From the NCBI GenBank assembly GCA_036395835.1, contig DASWCW010000246.1:1-7070 (forward strand): DNA of 7,070 nt. The letters are read 5' to 3'. The position numbers and the translations under genes are program-made. Of this stretch, positions 6,386-7,070 are shown piece by piece (positions within the stretch are counted from its first letter, which is position 1; each line of letters opens with the position of its first letter). This DNA comes from AP-16 sp036395835. Lineage in GTDB: Bacteria > Pseudomonadota > Alphaproteobacteria > Rhizobiales > Xanthobacteraceae. Below the pieces are notes generated by a model, which made no database searches, was not told where the DNA came from, and saw only the letters and a list, made by a program, of their open reading frames with translations.

Positions 6386-7070
6386 TTATTTCTGCCCCGG
6401 CAGCTTGCGCTTGCCGGTCGCGTATTCGCTGTCCTCCCAAAGCGTCCACTTGCCGTCCTGGACCACGTATCTCGTGATCAGCGGCACCGTGTTCTGGCCG
6501 TGGTCGTCGAACGTGATCTTGCCGACGATGGAATCGCGATCCTTGACGTCGCCGAGCGCGTCGCGCACCGCCTTGCGGTCCGGACCGACGCGCTCGACGG
6601 TGTCGAGGATCAGCTCCATGGCGGCGAACGCGAAGGCGCCGTACGCCTCGGGCGCATTGTCGTAGTGCTGCGCCTCGTATTGCTCCAGGAAGAATTTGCC
6701 GCCGGGCAGTTTTTCGGTCGGCGCGCCTTCGCGGAAGGCGAGCGAGGCCTCCGCCAGCGGCCCAAGACCCTGAAGATAGGCGTCCGACACGATACCCGAG
6801 GTGCCGTCGAACACCGCGTTGATGCCGAGCTTGTCCATCTGCGCCCGGATGCGCACCCCGATCGGGGTCAGCCCGCCGAAATAGATGACTTGGGGATCCA
6901 ACGATTTGATCTGGGTGAGCTCGGCGGTGAAATCCTGCTGATCGGCGGTGACGCCGAAGGTGCCGAGAATCTTGCCGCCGTGCTTGGCCAGGGCTTCGCT
7001 GAAATACTGGTTGTGGCCCTTGCCGTAGTCGGTAGTGTCGTGGATGACCGCGAAGGTCCTGTAGCCGAGG
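6386..7070 (-). CDS. Periplasmic substrate-binding protein of the Liv-type ABC transporter, N-terminus cut by window edge
   Basis: Binds the substrate in the periplasm and delivers it to LivHM. Only the C-terminal 227 residues, ending at TAA 6386-6388, are in the window. The family has about 380-420 residues, so the signal peptide and first lobe lie beyond the right edge. Visible type I periplasmic-fold marks are TFAVIHDTTDYGKGHNQYF, which starts a few residues into the fragment, then TADQQDFTAELTQIKSLDPQ, VIYFGG, and NAPEAYGAFAFAAMELILD and ITFDDHGQ towards the C-terminus. The reading frame is continuous to the window edge; a start at 6901 (ATG) would discard the conserved upstream part and is rejected. 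Gene order corresponds to livK of livKHMGF. Members of this family also bind aromatic acids, amides and other carboxylates, so leucine-type specificity should not be assumed. Confidence 0.95.
   Translation of the reverse strand, partial: LGYRTFAVIHDTTDYGKGHNQYFSEALAKHGGKILGTFGVTADQQDFTAELTQIKSLDPQVIYFGGLTPIGVRIRAQMDKLGINAVFDGTSGIVSDAYLQGLGPLAEASLAFREGAPTEKLPGGKFFLEQYEAQHYDNAPEAYGAFAFAAMELILDTVERVGPDRKAVRDALGDVKDRDSIVGKITFDDHGQNTVPLITRYVVQDGKWTLWEDSEYATGKRKLPGQK

Overview
The window looks like a piece of a high-GC alphaproteobacterial chromosome, probably Hyphomicrobiales (Bradyrhizobium/Rhodopseudomonas-like). This is inferred from the strong G/C bias at codon third positions, the abundance of Liv-type transporters and molybdenum hydroxylases in that group, and a CTCTCCCC/GGGGAGAG palindromic repeat of a kind common there. 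No ribosomal or other phylogenetic marker is present, so the assignment is tentative. All intact genes lie on the minus strand, so transcription runs from right to left.

Right part (7070 to 2580): a complete-order livKHMGF-type ABC importer operon. It starts with the C-terminal 227 residues of a periplasmic substrate-binding protein (cut by the window edge). A 237-bp spacer with a large imperfect palindrome follows, then permeases LivH and LivM and ATPases LivG and LivF. LivH-LivM are 4 bp apart, LivM-LivG overlap by 4 bp (ATGA) and LivG-LivF overlap by 1 bp (TGATG), so the four are almost certainly translated from one message.

Middle (2579 to 2185): a 395-bp gap holding the only plus-strand gene trace, a frameshifted Phd/YefM-type antitoxin relic with a good ribosome binding site and no partner toxin.

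Left part (2184 to 1): two genes of a molybdenum hydroxylase of the xanthine dehydrogenase/CO dehydrogenase family. A complete 160-residue [2Fe-2S] subunit is followed after 3 bp by the first 566 residues of the molybdopterin-binding subunit, whose C-terminus lies outside the window. The FAD subunit is not in the window. The active-site loop carries RGAGR and not the CSFR of true CO dehydrogenases, so the enzyme probably hydroxylates an organic substrate.

A reasonable reading, not proven here, is an uptake-and-oxidation locus: the Liv-type importer brings in a carboxylated, aromatic or N-heterocyclic compound and the hydroxylase starts its breakdown. The gene set itself is ordinary. The points worth a second look are the degenerate ABC signature of LivG, the antitoxin relic and the palindrome between the binding-protein gene and livH. 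I saw no clearly new biological system.
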